Assembly (NCBI GenBank): GCA_964019695.1
Contig: OZ026515.1
Location: 36,844,994-36,908,993, forward strand
DNA length: 64,000 nucleotides
DNA from: Loripinus fragilis
Taxonomy: Eukaryota; Mollusca; Bivalvia; Lucinida; Lucinidae
Direction of reading: 5' to 3'
The translations under genes were made by a program, and so were the position numbers. Shown one piece after another: positions 55,372 to 63,335 of this stretch; within the stretch, counting starts at the first letter, position 1; the number at the start of each line of letters is the position of its first letter. The notes under the pieces were generated by a model. That model saw nothing but the letters and a program-made list of their open reading frames with translations. It had not been told where the DNA came from and did not search any database.

Positions 55372-57318
55372 GTGCATGACCTCCTGGGTAAAAATGGCTA
55401 TCAAGACCAGCAAAGAAGCCCTAGACTGAGTCTTTCAAAGAGATGCCAAAGAGCTCTTGTAGGTACAATGGTAAGTCAAACAGAGGCAGATCCTGGCTAT
55501 CCACCTGGATTAGTGCCATGTTTTGGCAGATTGCCTGATGGTGAAATATTTGCAGCTTTAGTATAGTCAAACAAACTGAGTGTCATGGGCAGCATGGTTT
55601 GGCCCCTAAGATCAATGCAGACACAGGCTCCTTGAAGAAAAGTGCAGAGTGCTACTGCCCACTTTGGATTCTGGATTAACCCTACTTTTACACCACCATC
55701 CAGACCACATCAACCGAAATCTGCATTAAAACGGGGCCCCATTTAGATTTCAATGCAGATTTCTAGTTAACTAGTAAGGATTGCCACACAAAATAGGTCA
55801 ATATCAAAAGCCATTGTCGACAATTGCCAACTCCACAATTGTGTTGTCTGAATTGTTCTTGTTGGAGCAAACCTGAAGCCACAAAGAAGACACTTAAGAA
55901 TGTGTGTACATAGCAGCTAACAAATATTTAACCCTGCAGGTAGTCCAACAAGACAAGGCACTTGTCCAGGTAGGTAGATCCTAAGGTTCTACTCTGAATG
56001 GCTCACCATTGTATAGGCAAGAGCCATTTGTCATCCTTCAACTAAACCAGGTGCAGGGTTTTCAGGAAAGCCTTGGTAGCTGTTTCCCCAAATAATCTTG
56101 CACAAAGCAGGTATACAGACTTCAATGCATGTGCAGCCACAGCCATATAAGTCTTGGTATAAGTGGGCCTAGATGAGATGCTTGTTCAGCCAGTTGACAC
56201 AGGCAGGAACATGGAAACCAACAGATTACGAGACTTTGCCAGGCTTTAAAGTAGACACAACCTTGTTGAACAGCTTGGTCTGGATGGTAAAGTTTACATC
56301 CCTCATGTCAATGTGCTTACTTGTTCTTGCACTGTTATCAAAACATGACAGTTTCTTCTGGCAAAGCCATGGCCAGCTGCCACACTATCCTATGGTGAGC
56401 CTCATTGACAATGCAGATGTGTTCCATTAGCATTTCCTGTCAAAGATGTAGGAAAAAGTTGTGCATGTTTTATTTGCCACAGATACTAAAGCTATTCTAT
56501 TGTGAAGAAGAGTCATACTGATCCCCTTTTCTGTGTCCAAAGAACAACTCATGCATGGTCTTCAGCTGGTCCATAGTAAGCTGTGTAAGAATGTGACAGG
56601 TAGTACTGGGCTACATTGTACCAGTAGCAGAAGTGACCAAGGATGTAGGAAAAGTTGTGCATGATTTATTTGCCACAGATACTTAAGTCATGATTTTGCA
56701 GCTATACTATGGTGACAAAGAGTCATGCTGGTCCCCTTTTCTGTGTCCAAAGAACAACTCATGCATGGTCTTCAGCTGGTCCATAGTAAGCTGTGCTGAT
56801 TATCATCGGTAAATTTTTTAAATAGTTTGCTTATCAGCACATTTCTGAACTTTTTGATGCTTAGAGTAGAAGAATACATGACAACAACCTCAGACTTCCA
56901 CGGCTTTGTTTTAAACACATTAACACACCCACATTTGTTTGCCTCCTCCCATTATGGACTGCTTCTGCCTGAATGTGACAGGTGGTACTGGGCTACATTG
57001 TACCAGTAGCAGAAGTGACCACACACATCTGAACATACATAAATATTTTTCAGATGACAAAAGAGGTGGCTCTGACCTGACTTGACATGGCTCTAACAAA
57101 TATTGGTTGATTCAATACTGGGTCATGCATCTCTTCTTACATTGTGTAGGCTCAAAATCCTTGTAGGGTATACTTTTACAAACATTGTAGAGACCCAGAT
57201 GAGATGCCACAGTATTAAAGTCAAGGACAATCCACATAGACATAATCTGTTTTTGTTTGTTTATTTGATTTGATGCTTTACATCCCCTGTCAACAATTTT
57301 TAAGTCATGCTGGGATGA
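55372..57318 (+). repeat. Array unit 12 and right edge (partial, diverged)
   Basis: The core is good to about 56638, then a second diverged copy of the GGATGTAGGAAAAGTTGTGC block (56640-56795) and unrelated AT-rich text, before a diverged A-segment start (56930-57318) that breaks off at GCTGGGATGA. The core frame is stopped at about 55564. As on the left, the edge is older than the interior. Confidence 0.85.
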
Positions 57319-57335
57319 CACCATTGGATTAAGAG

Positions 57336-57835
57336 GAGGTGCATTTACATGAAAATACATTCTTTGACCTTGAACTTGGTCTCAAGGTCACATGAAACGT
57401 TGCCTCTACATTATGTGACCTATGCACCTGCAAAGTCTGAAGTTGCTACATCCAGCGATTTAGGAAGAGGTGCATTTACAAAAAAATACATTATTTGACC
57501 TTTGGCCATGACCTTTAGTGGTGTCAGGGTGTCATAAAACATTGCCCAGTACCCTCTACATTATGTAACCTATGCACCAGTTTGAAGTTGCTATGTCCAA
57601 CAGTCTATGAGGAGATGCATTTTCCAGAAAATACATTATTTGATCATGTCATTTGAGTCAAGGTCACACAAAACATTGTCCGGTACCCTCTACATCGTGT
57701 TACCTATGCACCTGCAAAGTTTGAAGTTGCTACATACAACAGTTTAGGAGAGGATGCAATTACAAGAAACATGACATACGAACCCATAGACAGACAGATC
57801 GATGACGGACAGACTTTGGTACCAAATAAATATAG
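57336..57835 (+). repeat. ~140-bp tandem repeats with retroposon-like tail
   Basis: Units start near 57338, 57469, 57613 and 57753 (spacing 131, 144 and 140). Each runs GRTGCATTTAC...ATACATTNTTTGA...AAGGTCA...CCTCTACATTATGTNACCTA...GTTTGAAGTTGCTAC. The end is GACAGACAGATCGATGACGG and ACCAAATAAATATAGCC. Such modular regions ending in GACAGACGGAC are common at the 3' side of mollusc retroposons. No frame is conserved. Confidence 0.7.
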
Positions 57836-57839
57836 CCTT

Positions 57840-58071
57840 TTTTTCTAAAGAAAAAAGCTGTTATAAAAATGGCCCCGCCCACTGGTAGCCATGTTTTTTT
57901 TTACAGATCAAATCAATTTAAGCAATCTTGGAAGAGGGTCACTGTCACCCAAGGACCATTAGTGTCAAGTTATTTCTAAATCGGGCCATTAGTTTTTGAC
58001 AAGATTATTTAATGTTTTCCCTACACATACACAAAATTATAGGAAAAGCTGACTTTGCCCCTACATGGGTG
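57840..58071 (+). repeat. Retroposon body fragment, copy 1
   Basis: AAAATGGCCCCGCCCACTGG, GCCATGTTTTT...ACAGATCAAAT and TTTAAGCAATCTTGGAAGAG match 58433-58560. This copy is cut by the inverted repeat that starts at 58072. Confidence 0.55.
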
Positions 58072-58417
58072 GGCATCAGCGGAACTACCGCGAAATGGCG
58101 CTAACATAAATTTGTTCCTTCGTCACATGAAGGACCTTGGCGGTAGTGGCATCGTCACAGAAAAGACAAACAAAGGTAGGTACTCTCGCTTGTTTTGATT
58201 TTTTGTAAAAGAATGAGCTTACTATGTAAAAATCCGGCAATGCTATTCCATGTAGATATGATTTACCTAGCTAAACTTTCTAGCTAAAATCAAAACAAGT
58301 GAGAGTACCTACCTTTGTTTGTCTTTTCTGTGACGATGCCACTACCGCAAAAGGTCCCGGATGTGTCGAAGGAACAAATTTACGTTTACGCGATTTCGCG
58401 GTAGTTCCGCTGATGCC
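58072..58417. mobile_element. Large inverted repeat, ~131-bp arms
   Basis: The left arm opens GGCATCAGCGGAACTACCGC and the right arm ends with its complement at 58398-58417. Arms include AAATTTGTTCCTTCG, GGTAGTGGCATCGTCACAGA and AAGACAAACAAAGGTAGGTA. The loop is about 80 bp (58206-58285). Arms agree over most of their length with small indels. A fold-back or MITE-type element lodged in a retroposon. A T-to-C style difference in the arms (CTCTCGCTTG / CTCTCACTTG) shows they have begun to diverge. Confidence 0.85.
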
Positions 58418-58432
58418 GATCCGTGCCCTAGA

Positions 58433-58725
58433 GGCCATGTTTTTCAACAGATCAAATTTATTTCAGCAATCTTTATACTTAAATATTTTCAAATCTTCTA
58501 CTAAATTTTAAAGAATTCTGCATGGAATGGGAATCTTTTAGCATCTTTGAAAGGGGACCACCCAATGATCAATCATGTGAAGTTTGGTGAAATTTCAGCC
58601 CATGGTTTATAGATATTTGAAGAAATTGTTGACATACATTGGACGAACAGATGAACAATGGTGGCTAACGGACATCATATGATCACAATAGCTCACATTG
58701 AGCCTATGGCTCAGGTAAGCTAAAA
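58433..58725 (+). repeat. Retroposon copy 2 with AGCTCAC hairpin end
   Basis: GGCCATGTTTTTCAACAGAT...GAAAGGGGACCACCCAATGA...GTGAAGTTTGGTGAAATTTC...GATCACAATAGCTCACATTG-AGCC-TAT-GGCTCAGGTAAGCTAAAAA. This is the common mollusc retroposon 3' part (recognised by style, not by search). No coding frame. Confidence 0.65.
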
Positions 58726-58763
58726 ATAATTTAACTGGGAACTCAAGCAAAAACTCAAACAAA

Positions 58764-58980
58764 CCTGCCAACCAAGAGTGACAGTGACGTAATATTTTGT
58801 TTACAATTACAAAGTAACCAATAACTTGTACACTCCACTTGAACTAAAGTGAAATGATAGATCACTTGTGTATTAATCCTATCCTGAGGATAGGATTAAT
58901 ACACAAGGGATCTATCGATTATAAGTCCCCCGTAACTTTGTAAACAAAACATGATGTGACTGTCACTCTTGGCTGGCAGG
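58764..58980. mobile_element. CCTGCCAACCAAGAGTGACAG-ended inverted repeat
   Basis: The ends read inwards as CCTGCCAACCAAGAGTGACA and CCTGCCAGCCAAGAGTGACA and stay similar through TTTGTTTACAA..AAAGT. A separate inner palindrome (58856-58916) has arms of GATAGATCACTTGTGTATTA and the adjoining ATCCTATCC, one mismatch apart. Two stacked palindromes with a spacer form a cruciform-like map. 217 bp, non-coding. Confidence 0.8.
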
Positions 58981-59163
58981 ACAGTAAGCTGTCGACACCT
59001 TCAGTTCTTTTCTAGATAATGTATGTACTACTTTTCTCCTAAATTTGTATTCAATTAACTTGCAAGATTCCATCTATAATCATGTATTTACATGTAGAGT
59101 GGAAAAGAGTGTAAATCCTGATTACATGATGTATACAAGTTTAGCAAGACAATGGTTAAGCAT

Positions 59164-59397
59164 GAGCCACGGACATGTGATTTCCAACAATGCGGCATTT
59201 TGACAAGTGTAGACTCAGAGGAGCCTGTGCAGTCTCCTTTTAAGCTTAGAAACTCCAAATGCTGTTCAAACAGTAGCTTAACAGTCATAGAATATTCAAA
59301 CGACTAGCAAAGGCTCTCTGATCAGACTGTGCACATGCTGGTCTGAGCCTTTGCTGGTCGCACATACCACATTGTTGGAAATCTCATGTTGGGGCTC
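59164..59397. mobile_element. GAGCC-ended MITE, copy 2
   Basis: Sister of 19484-19724. Same ends (GAGCCACGGACATGTGATTT and GAGCCCCAACATGAGATTTC), same interior AATGCGGCATTTTGACAAGT and TCTGATCAGACTG. The two copies on opposite sides of the array differ by scattered changes and a few small indels. Confidence 0.8.
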
Positions 59398-59512
59398 AAT
59401 TATATCTTTGCATGGAGATAAGAAGAAAGTGTCCTATGCACTGTTTTCTGACTTAGCTTGAGCCTTGAGTTCTTCTTATACACCATTACATCAACTGTTA
59501 CTATTAGCATAA

Positions 59513-59729
59513 GCTGCATGTGCAAAACATGCTATATAAAGATCAAGTAGGATGTATTTATTGCTTATAAGTAGATCTAAATTATCATTAGCTGCATGAG
59601 CAAAACATGCTATATAAAGTATTTATTGGCTTATAGGTAGATCTGAGTTAGCATTTGCTGCATGTGCAAAACATGCTGTATATAAAGATCAAGTAGGATG
59701 TATTTAATAGCTTATAAGTAGATCTAAAA
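59513..59729 (+). repeat. Three-copy minisatellite (66-78 bp period)
   Basis: GCTGCATGTGCAAAACATGC begins units at 59513, 59591 and 59657. Each continues TATATAAAG...GTATTTATTG-CTTATAAGTAGATCT. Unit 2 lacks the ATCAAGTAGGAT block. Confidence 0.9.
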
Positions 59730-59744
59730 TATTTTTTCCCTCTC

Positions 59745-60035
59745 ATTCAGATGTGATACATTGAATCAAGACAAGAAGATTTTTAAATAGATCATTTGAA
59801 AATCAATTTTTAGCACCATGTGACCTAGATAAGGAACCATTTGAACAATTTTTGGAGAAAGCCATATAAAATCACTCCTGTCAAGTTTGATAAAAATCCA
59901 GCAAGAAGCTTAGGAGCAGATGTCCTGAGAAGCAATTGTTGATTACGCGCAAGACACGAAAAATGATGGACATCTAACAATCACTATTATAGCTCAGTTT
60001 GTTTCAAAAACATTCTTTGAGGGACACTATCAGAG
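59745..60035 (+). repeat. Retroposon 3' fragment, copy 3
   Basis: GTGACCTAGATAAGGAACCA, TCAAGTTTGATAAAAATCCA, AGGAGCAGATGTCCTGAGAA and AATCACTATTATAGCTCA follow the order of the mollusc retroposon tail at 58.5-58.7 kb in diverged form. The hairpin end is replaced by other sequence. Confidence 0.5.
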
Positions 60036-60036
60036 T

Positions 60037-60114
60037 GTCAAACAGTTTGGACCCAGATCAGGACCTGCATTCTGTCGGTCCTGATCTGGATCCAAACTGT
60101 TTGCAAAGGTTATA
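60037..60114. repeat. GATCAG-type hairpin, GATCAGGACC core (H10)
   Basis: TCAAACAGTTTGGACCCAGA-TCAGGACC and GGTCCTGATCTGGATC-CAAACTGTTTGC around a CTGCATTCTGTC loop. The subfamily has TTT in place of GTG in the outer arm, again matched by AAA on the other side. Confidence 0.85.
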
Positions 60115-60128
60115 AGCAGAAGACAAAA

Positions 60129-60191
60129 GTGATTTTAAGCTCACCTGAGCGAAAGGCTCAAGGCCTTTGGCTCAGGTGAGCTTAAAATCAC
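60129..60191. repeat. Palindrome GTGATTTTAAGCTCACCTGAGC
   Basis: A 22-bp arm (GTGATTTTAAGCTCACCTGA-GC) is exactly mirrored at 60170-60191. The loop holds GAAAGGCTCAAGGCCTTTG, itself partly self-complementary. It is an inverted-repeat form of the retroposon 3' hairpin at 18283. Confidence 0.85.
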
Positions 60192-60416
60192 ATTCTTAAG
60201 TACATGTACTGCAAAATCAGATCTACAACTATCTGTCTATAAAATTTCAGGTGAATATATATTTAAGGGCTCTGGAAATAAGATAACATAAAATGAACAA
60301 GGAGCAATGACCAAAAAAAATACAGCAGGTTGAGTTATGGCCCTTGCAGACTGCACTTCTCCTCAATCTGCTTATAATGAAGATCTATCTGCCTATGCTG
60401 ACTTTTTTTCATAAAC

Positions 60417-60490
60417 ATTCTTTCAGGAACACTATCAGAGTGTCAAACAGTCTGTCGGTCCTGATCTGGGTCCAAACTGTTTGCAAAGGT
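60417..60490 (+). repeat. GATCAG-type hairpin, left arm deleted (H11)
   Basis: TTTCAGGAACACTATCAGAG-TGTCAAACAG runs straight into TCTGTCGGTCCTGATCTGGG-TCCAAACTGTTTGCAAAGG. Compared with H10, the segment from TTTGGACCC to the loop is missing, a deletion between two sites in the stem-loop. Confidence 0.75.
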
Positions 60491-60744
60491 TATCAGCAGA
60501 GGACAAAAGTCGCCGCTAGCAGGTGTACCAGTTATGCTAGGACATAAGAACCAGTGAATTACAAAAGGTTTAGCAAAATTTGTAAATTTACATTTGCAAA
60601 AAAACATAAAAAAAAATCATGTGCTCTGCATGCAGCCTGATCAAGGCACTCATAAATAGGAGTTGATGAGTGGGTTTCTTGAGCCCTGAGATATTTCAAA
60701 TTTTCAGGCATGGATCACTCATATTATCAGACAAGGTTTCAAGA

Positions 60745-60940
60745 CGATTAGTTTGTGTTGATGCTTTACATTGCAGTCAACAATTTTTCAGTCTTGTCAG
60801 GCCTGGGTTGAACCAGTACTTAGCAGTGGATGAAGTGTTTTGCTAAAGGACACAACACGGCATCTCCAGTGAGTCTTGAACTAGCAGCCCTTTAATTTCA
60901 GGCAGTGTAATGCTCTACCAACTGAGCTATTGTGCTCGGC
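60745..60940 (-). mobile_element. SINE family 1, near-complete head
   Basis: Minus strand: GAGCACAATAGCTCAGTTGG-TAGAGCATTACACTGCC gives an almost canonical tRNA D-arm and A box. GCTGCTAGTTCAAGACTC gives the B box. ACTGGTTCAACCCAGG follows, and the tail is AATGTAAAGCATCAACACAA. Possible imperfect target duplication (AAGGTTTCAAGACGA / AAGTTTCATGATGA). Confidence 0.75.
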
Positions 60941-60981
60941 AAGTTTCATGATGAAGTATGTATAAGCAGTGAAAAAATATC

Positions 60982-61128
60982 CAAGTACACCATTCACATT
61001 TTACTACTATATGCAACATAATAATAGCAGTACTATACACTATTATGAAATCAGTGTAGATCCAGATCAGCTGGATTCTACTGAAATAATAAGTACACCA
61101 TTCACATTGTACGACTATATTCAACCTT
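60982..61128 (+). repeat. Direct repeat pair (106-bp spacing)
   Basis: CCAAGTACACCATTCACATT near 60982 recurs as ATAAGTACACCATTCACATT near 61088, each followed by an ACTATAT-CAAC block. A half GATCAG hairpin (GTGTAGATCCAGATCAGCTG) lies between them (about 61054-61074). Confidence 0.6.
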
Positions 61129-61293
61129 ATAATTACATGGGTCAAAGTTCAAACTTTCCAAAATCCTGAACTTTTGAAATTCAAATCTTTAAACTTGTTG
61201 TAATGCTAACAAATCATTAACAATTTCAAGTTAAATGGTCAAATGTCCTTAGATGAACTGAAAATAAATAAAAGAAGTTAATATAATCATCTG

Positions 61294-61356
61294 CCTAATT
61301 CAGCATTTTGAGGCTGACTTTCTATGGAAAGTCAGCCTCAAAATCCTGAATTCAGG
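61294..61356. repeat. Near-perfect palindrome, TGAGGCTGACTTTC stem
   Basis: CCTAATTCAGCATTTTGAGG-CTGACTTTC and its complement around a TATG centre, with two mismatches. A second small palindrome (CCTGAATTCAGG) overlaps its right end. Confidence 0.85.
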
Positions 61357-61420
61357 ATTAATCCTGAAAAATTTCACCCATGTAATTAAGCACACTGTGT
61401 GCATACATGAGGGTCTGGAT

Positions 61421-61438
61421 GGGGGGGGGGGGGGGGGG
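61421..61438 (+). repeat. Poly-G tract (18 bp)
   Basis: An uninterrupted G run preceded by GGGTCTGGAT, followed by four ATTCATTAAA-like repeats up to 61530. G runs of this length may form quadruplexes and are prone to length errors in assemblies. Confidence 0.85.
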
Positions 61439-61520
61439 TCTGGTATTCACTATTCATTAAAAATTTAGCACATTATTCATCTCATTAAAATTTTGGGTTA
61501 TTCATTAAAATAAGACCAAT

Positions 61521-61728
61521 TATTCATTAAAGCTGCTTAGTCTGTAAATTTGAACATTTTTCGAAAAATTTTATTTTCTTTTTAAATCATTTGTAAAAGC
61601 AGAATTCAGTTAAGTTTTCACAATAAATCTGTTCACTATAGCTGAAAACTACACGGAAAAGTGAATTATCTTATAAAACAGGTGTGTTTTTCTCTTATTG
61701 GTAATTATTTGCGTCCCTCCAATAATTA
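61521..61728 (+). repeat. First part of a split repeat (matches 15.98-16.21 kb, minus)
   Basis: TTAAAGCTGCTTAGTCTGTA, TCAGTTAAGTTTTCACAATA, AATCTGTTCACTATAGCTGA and GTGAATTATCTTATAAAA match the complement of 16.02-16.21 kb in order. The match stops at CAATAATTA (61728). The next block in the uninterrupted version is found at 63258. Confidence 0.6.
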
Positions 61729-61890
61729 GAGGTAAAATTTGCATAGAGTACAGTGACGTCACTAATTATAACTGTAATCGGAGAGGTCTATTGTCAATAA
61801 AAGGTATTCCCGCATTTAGACAGGTAAACAAACGAGGATATTGGTAGTTATATCCTTACTAATGCATTAAAGCTATCATTGGGTGTCACA

Positions 61891-61965
61891 GACCAGTGGT
61901 CCAGTGGTTAAGTAGCGATATTAACATATTCGAACCTGTATTTTTCTGAGGGTTCGAATCCCTGA
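61891..61965 (+). repeat. tRNA-like sequence with Pol III terminator-like T run, copy 1
   Basis: GACCAGTGGTCCAGTGGTTA-AGTAG is an A-box-like start. AGGGTTCGAATCCCT (61949-61963) is a near-perfect T-arm and B box. TTTTT follows within 5 bp and longer T runs after 61979. The internal GAACCTG...TTTTTCTGAG part does not make a normal anticodon arm, so SINE head or tRNA pseudogene is likelier than a tRNA gene. Confidence 0.45.
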
Positions 61966-62042
61966 GTTTTTATTCTTTATTTTTTTTTTTATTTTTCTTA
62001 CTCCTTCAGTGGGCAGTTTGAATTGCCTAACGCTGTAACAAA

Positions 62043-62193
62043 CAGTGGCGGATCCAGAGGGGGTTCAGGGGGCTCCGGAACAGATAATTTCATTTTTAAA
62101 GGGATATTCAAGAAGAATGAGAGATCATCTGCAAATCGACCCCCTCCCTAATTTATCTGAATCCCCTCTCCTGGAGTTGTGGATCCGCCTTTG
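62043..62193. mobile_element. CAGTGGCGGATCC inverted-repeat MITE, copy 1
   Basis: The ends read inwards as CAGTGGCGGATCCAGAGGGG and CAAAGGCGGATCCACAACTC, with AACAAA on both sides. It is inside the 1.6-kb duplication and present in both copies (second at 63646-63796), so it inserted before the duplication. Confidence 0.65.
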
Positions 62194-62410
62194 AACAAAA
62201 AGGCTTATGTCAATATTTCAGGCTTTACAGGAAAACCAGTTAAAGGCGAGGGTTTTAACGACCACGAGGGGTCTAGCAGACGTTAGTGTATCAGAAAACT
62301 ATGTTTGATTGTTATTATTGCATAAAGTCATATTGTCACTTGAAAACTTTGGGAAAACGCTTCGAAAAGTTCATTTTTGCATTACTATAATGGCGCGCAA
62401 AAGCATGAAG

Positions 62411-63004
62411 GATTCGTAGGTTTTGAAAAAGCCTGTTCCAGAGCAAAAACTTACGTCATGCTAACGCCACTGAATTACGTTCATTTCTATACACGCTACT
62501 GTTGATTACGTCAATTTTTGTGACGGCCTAGAATGCGTATATGTAAAGTAGGAAAGCCGTGCATCAACAGCACGTAAATTGCCTGATCAATACATGGGTT
62601 TTTGCCGGTTAAAACACGGTTGTTAATAGCGTGCGACACGTGTTTTTATGCAATAATTAAAGTACAAATTAGTCTTCATCTACATCCACACAGTACGTTG
62701 TGTATGCAAGCAGCAAACGCTCTGGTGAGTTTGCGTATTTCTGCATGCTCACCTGATCCTTTGATGCTCAGTATTGCGATCAAAATTTCACTATGCTGGC
62801 ATTATTTTATGAACTTTTTATATCATTTATATATTGAAATAAAATTCTATTCGTTAAAAAAATTAAATATAAAAATTGAAAAAATAAAATATTAAAAAAT
62901 ATAAAGAAAAATACACAAAATAAGAAAATATCCAGAATAAGAAAATACACAATGAAAACAAATGAAAAAAAAAATGAGCATATCAATAAGCCTATAAAAT
63001 GCTA
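62411..63004. other. Spacer within the duplicated interval, nothing recognised
   Basis: Less AT-rich near 62440-62760, then a very A-rich stretch (62850-62990). The frame at 62602-62895 (+) is unrecognised and ends in the A-rich part. Confidence 0.4.
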
Positions 63005-63092
63005 AACAATGGGATTCGAACCCTTAACTTTTTACATAGCTCATGTGCATATAATTACAGCTGCCTCTCTACCTACTGAGCCACCGAGGATT
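63005..63092 (-). repeat. tRNA-like sequence on the minus strand
   Basis: Minus strand: TCGGTGGCTCAGTAGGTAGA (A-box region), GCAGCTGTAATTATATGCAC...AAAAAGTTAA spacer, GGGTTCGAATCCC (B box, T-loop). The D-arm and T-arm text is close to real tRNAs, but the region between is too long and the acceptor ends do not pair well. SINE head or pseudogene. Confidence 0.45.
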
Positions 63093-63257
63093 TACATGCC
63101 ATGATCATTATTTATCGCTAAATCCGTACAATTGTTTTACCTGCAGTGTTATTATTTTTTCTGAATGAACTTGTATGAATGAATAACGGTATTAAGCTGC
63201 TACACCTGTTCTCTATTGGACTCTATCCATGACGGACAATACTCTTACTGTGTGAGA
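63093..63257. other. Spacer, nothing recognised
   Basis: Includes GAATGAACTTGTATGAATGA near 63162. No supported feature. Confidence 0.4.
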
Positions 63258-63333
63258 TCTTTATAGACAGGTAAGTTTTAACATAAATGCTGTTGTTTTG
63301 ATACTGATAATTTGTAAAGATTAACGAAATTGG
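63258..63333 (+). repeat. Second part of the split repeat
   Basis: TATAGACAGGTAAGTTTTAA, CATAAATGCTGTTGTTTTGA and TACTGATAATTTGTAAAGAT match the complement of 15.94-16.02 kb and would directly follow 61728 in the uninterrupted form. Confidence 0.6.
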
Positions 63334-63335
63334 TA

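Larger units (their letters stand above)
20970..57318 (+). repeat. Tandem array of twelve ~2.95-kb units
   Basis: A fixed core point (TGCATGACC or TGTATGACC, followed by a CTGGRTAAAAATGGCTAT block) recurs at 22902, 25846, 28799, 31735, 34678, 37633, 40189, 42735, 45971, 48236, 51193 and 55372. Spacings are 2944, 2953, 2936, 2943, 2955, 2556, 2546, 3236, 2265, 2957 and 4179 bp. Each standard unit has a ~1.6-kb core, then two paralogous segments (A, then B, offset by about 0.67 kb) that each contain a minus-strand SINE of family 1. By eye, copies differ by only a few percent, with older, more diverged edges at both ends starting from the same AACAAATATTGRTTGAYTCA text. No unit has a convincing gene. 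Unit coordinates below are phased on the core point, which is arbitrary. Confidence 0.95.
61730..62410 (+). repeat. 1.6-kb direct duplication, copy 1
   Basis: From AGGTAAAATTTGCATAGAGT to AAAGCATGAAG this copy matches 63336-64000 at an offset of about 1600 bp. Shared landmarks: AGTGACGTCACTAATTATAA, ATCGGAGAGGTCTATTG, the tRNA-like sequence, the CAGTGGCGGATCC inverted repeat, and TTGGGAAAACGCTTC. Divergence is a few percent plus small indels (a GAGGGTTTTAACGACCAC block is absent from copy 2). No coding frame. Confidence 0.9.

Noticed and set aside
22902..55566. A family of twelve duplicated protein genes in the array
   Set aside because: The frames are short, start at GTG, are broken by different stops in four units, match nothing known, and are preserved only because units are near-identical.
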